Positions 4,771 to 6,234 of a DNA stretch of 6,234 bases are shown here, piece by piece. The DNA is from Asaia bogorensis (lineage in GTDB: Bacteria > Pseudomonadota > Alphaproteobacteria > Acetobacterales > Acetobacteraceae), in contig CAMBXJ010000273.1 in assembly GCA_945871455.1 (NCBI GenBank), positions 1 through 6,234 on the forward strand, in the 5' to 3' direction. Within the stretch, counting starts at the first letter, position 1, and every line of letters starts with the position of its first letter. The notes beneath the pieces were generated by a model, which did no database searches, had not been told where the DNA came from, and saw only the letters and a program-made list of their open reading frames with translations. The position numbers were made by a program, and so were the translations under genes.

Positions 4771-6015
4771 TCAGGCCTGCGGCGACGAACCTTCCAGGGC
4801 CGCCGCGATCTGCTTGCGGCGCATCCAGGTGAACAGCCACATGGCCAGACAGAGCACGCACCCGATCAGGACGGGGGCTTGCAGGCCGGCGAACTCCGCG
4901 GCGATGCCATAGACCAGCGCCCCCACAGCGGGGGCGGCCCGGGTGATCATGCCCCACAGGCTGAGCACGCGCCCCACCATGGCCGGAGACGACGCGTTCT
5001 GCAGCAGGGTCTGGATGGAAATCCCGTGCATCGGCGTTGCGCAGCCCATGGCGGCGATGGCGAACAGGCCGATCTCGAAATGCCCGGTGGCGACGAACAG
5101 CGCGGTGGCGCAGGCCGCGCCGCCACCGGCCAGCAGCGCGAGATTCGTGAGCCCCGCGATCCGGCCTCGGATCGCTACGTAAAAGCCGCCGATCATCGCG
5201 GCGATGCCCATCGTGCTGGCCAGGGTCGCCAGCCCCTCGGCACCGCGGCCAAACAGGATGGCGACATAGGGGGGCAGCATCTCCGGCACCGATCGCAGGG
5301 TGAAGCCGACAATCGCGGCAAACAGCAGCAGTGGCCCGATCCCCTTGTGACGGGCGACATAGCGGACCCCTTCGATGGCGTCATGCAGGATGGAATGGCT
5401 GCTGCTCTGGCCCCGGCGGATGGCCGGATCCAGGGTCAGCATCGCCATGGTCAGGGCGGCATACAGGAAGGCGACGCCATTGACCGCGATGGACGGCACC
5501 ACCCCCCACATGAGGATCATCGGGCCGGAGATCGCGGGTCCGATGAAGCGGGCGATGTTGTAGGTCAGGGAGTTCAGCGCGACCGCGCCCGGGAGGTATT
5601 GCCGCGTGACCAGACCCGGCAGCAGGCACTGGCGGGCGGGCTGGGCGAAGGTTTCGGCCGCGCCGTTGATGAAGGCCAGAATGGCCATGTACTCGATCCG
5701 GATGGTGCCCGTCAGCACCAGGGCCACCAGGGCCGCCGCCTGGGCGGATGCCACGAATTCCGACAGGATTACCAACCGCACCCGGTCCACGCGGTCGGCG
5801 ATGGCGCCGGCGATGGGCGAGACCACGATGGATGGGATCAGGGTGACGAACGCCATCAGCCCGACCCAGAACGCGGAGTGGGTCAGCTCCCAGGCCAGCC
5901 AGTCCGTGGCAATGCGTTGGATCCAGGATCCGGTCCAGCACACCACGCTGCCGGAGTAGAACAACCGGGCATTGTTCTGCTTGAGTACTCCGCCGAGGGC
6001 TGCAAGGCTTGCCAC
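4771..6015 (-). CDS. MFS exporter, MFS_3/EntS-like
   Basis: A 414-residue major facilitator superfamily protein of the inner membrane, probably a proton-driven exporter. The family pattern is clear: GSWIQRIATDWLAWELTHS at 29-47, motif A as GAIADRVDRVRL (70-81), QPARQCLLPGLV (125-136), then AVALNSL..N.ARFIGPA.SGP (144-165), and in the second half PAMVGRVLSLWGM (344-356) with GALVYGIAAE (365-374). These are the marks of the MFS_3 group that includes the enterobactin exporter EntS and many uncharacterised efflux proteins. About twelve membrane segments fit the length, with a polar loop near 197-225. The GTG at 6015 is the only usable start, since an in-frame stop lies just upstream. GGGG a few bases before it is a modest binding site. 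It begins 12 bases after the end of the edge gene, so they are likely co-transcribed. The substrate is unknown; no siderophore or antibiotic genes are in the window. Confidence 0.9.
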   Translation of the reverse strand: MASLAALGGVLKQNNARLFYSGSVVCWTGSWIQRIATDWLAWELTHSAFWVGLMAFVTLIPSIVVSPIAGAIADRVDRVRLVILSEFVASAQAAALVALVLTGTIRIEYMAILAFINGAAETFAQPARQCLLPGLVTRQYLPGAVALNSLTYNIARFIGPAISGPMILMWGVVPSIAVNGVAFLYAALTMAMLTLDPAIRRGQSSSHSILHDAIEGVRYVARHKGIGPLLLFAAIVGFTLRSVPEMLPPYVAILFGRGAEGLATLASTMGIAAMIGGFYVAIRGRIAGLTNLALLAGGGAACATALFVATGHFEIGLFAIAAMGCATPMHGISIQTLLQNASSPAMVGRVLSLWGMITRAAPAVGALVYGIAAEFAGLQAPVLIGCVLCLAMWLFTWMRRKQIAAALEGSSPQA

Positions 6016-6027
6016 AACCCCGTCGCG

Positions 6028-6234
6028 TCAGCGTTTGGGGGCGGCGGCCGGGGCCTGAGACGCTGGCGCGGGTGGTGGGACGGCGGGCGATACCTCGGCG
6101 GCGCCTCCGGCGTTGCGGACGCATTCCCGGATCAATTGTTCCTGCGCGAACCGGGCGGACAGGCCGCGATCGGTCTGGCCGGAGACATAGGCGCCGGAGG
6201 ACGGGCTGTTCATCCCGGAATTCGCCGCGAAGAT
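6028..6234 (-). CDS. Unrecognised protein, C-terminal part, runs off the right edge
   Basis: The frame is open from the right edge to TGA at 6028-6030, giving 68 readable residues. A Ser/Gly-rich stretch (IFAANSGMNSPSSGAYVSG) comes first, followed by a short helix-like segment (LSARFAQEQLIRECVRN) and a Pro/Ala-rich tail of about 20 residues ending in Lys-Arg. ATG at 6213 could start a 61-residue protein but has no ribosome binding site, so a longer protein entering from outside the window is more likely. No domain was recognised. The tail looks like a flexible linker or end of an exported or envelope protein, which is only a guess. It ends 12 bases before the exporter start and probably shares its transcript. 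Confidence 0.55.
   Translation of the reverse strand: MFAANSGMNSPSSGAYVSGQTDRGLSARFAQEQLIRECVRNAGGAAEVSPAVPPPAPASQAPAAAPKR

Noticed and set aside
5381..6124. 247-residue - strand frame overlapping the exporter
   Set aside because: Arg-rich out-of-frame shadow of the exporter gene.

Overview
The window is GC-rich DNA that most resembles an alphaproteobacterium, possibly of the Rhodospirillales type. Three things suggest this: high third-position GC in all the genes, a palindromic repeat whose arms read CATTGCGAGC...GCAATGAC (the kind that gives spurious VIASAAKQS / CHCERSEAIQ peptides in alphaproteobacterial genomes), and small TAGAGCGGTTT-type intergenic palindromes. The placement is an inference from style and not from a phylogenetic marker.

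Layout. Bases 1-1284 contain no convincing gene. This stretch holds a large inverted-repeat element (core 180-268, weaker outer arms 139-314), a hairpin followed by a run of six T (361-398), another hairpin (658-695), and an AT-richer patch with two DnaA-box-like sequences (879-887 and 940-948). A 137-residue cupin gene with a strong ribosome binding site follows on the + strand (1285-1698). Everything after it is coded on the - strand. In transcription order these genes are the 3' part of an unrecognised gene running off the right edge (6234-6028), an MFS_3/EntS-like exporter (6015-4771), a RidA-family protein (4615-4265), a phosphotriesterase-family hydrolase of the PTER-like type (4104-3061), and a CynX-like MFS permease (3010-1769). 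The permease converges on the cupin gene across a 70-base gap that holds a 13-bp hairpin.

How the genes may work together. The hydrolase and the CynX-like permease are 50 bases apart and are very probably co-transcribed, which suggests uptake followed by hydrolysis of one small molecule. The hydrolase has all expected metal ligands, with Glu in place of the carbamylated Lys. Its motifs (VQTVLGL, GEIGC, DLFGTE, DIDMP, GGHGY) follow, from memory, animal PTER, which was recently reported to act on N-acetyltaurine, more closely than the organophosphate-degrading enzymes. RidA (imine/enamine deaminase family) and the cupin may be accessory to the same catabolism, but that is inference from proximity. 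The exporter and the edge gene look like a separate two-gene unit, 12 bases apart.

No new defence, mobile or RNA system is clearly visible. The most worthwhile items are the PTER-like hydrolase/permease pair, the two related palindromes flanking ridA, and the structured gene-free left 1.28 kb.
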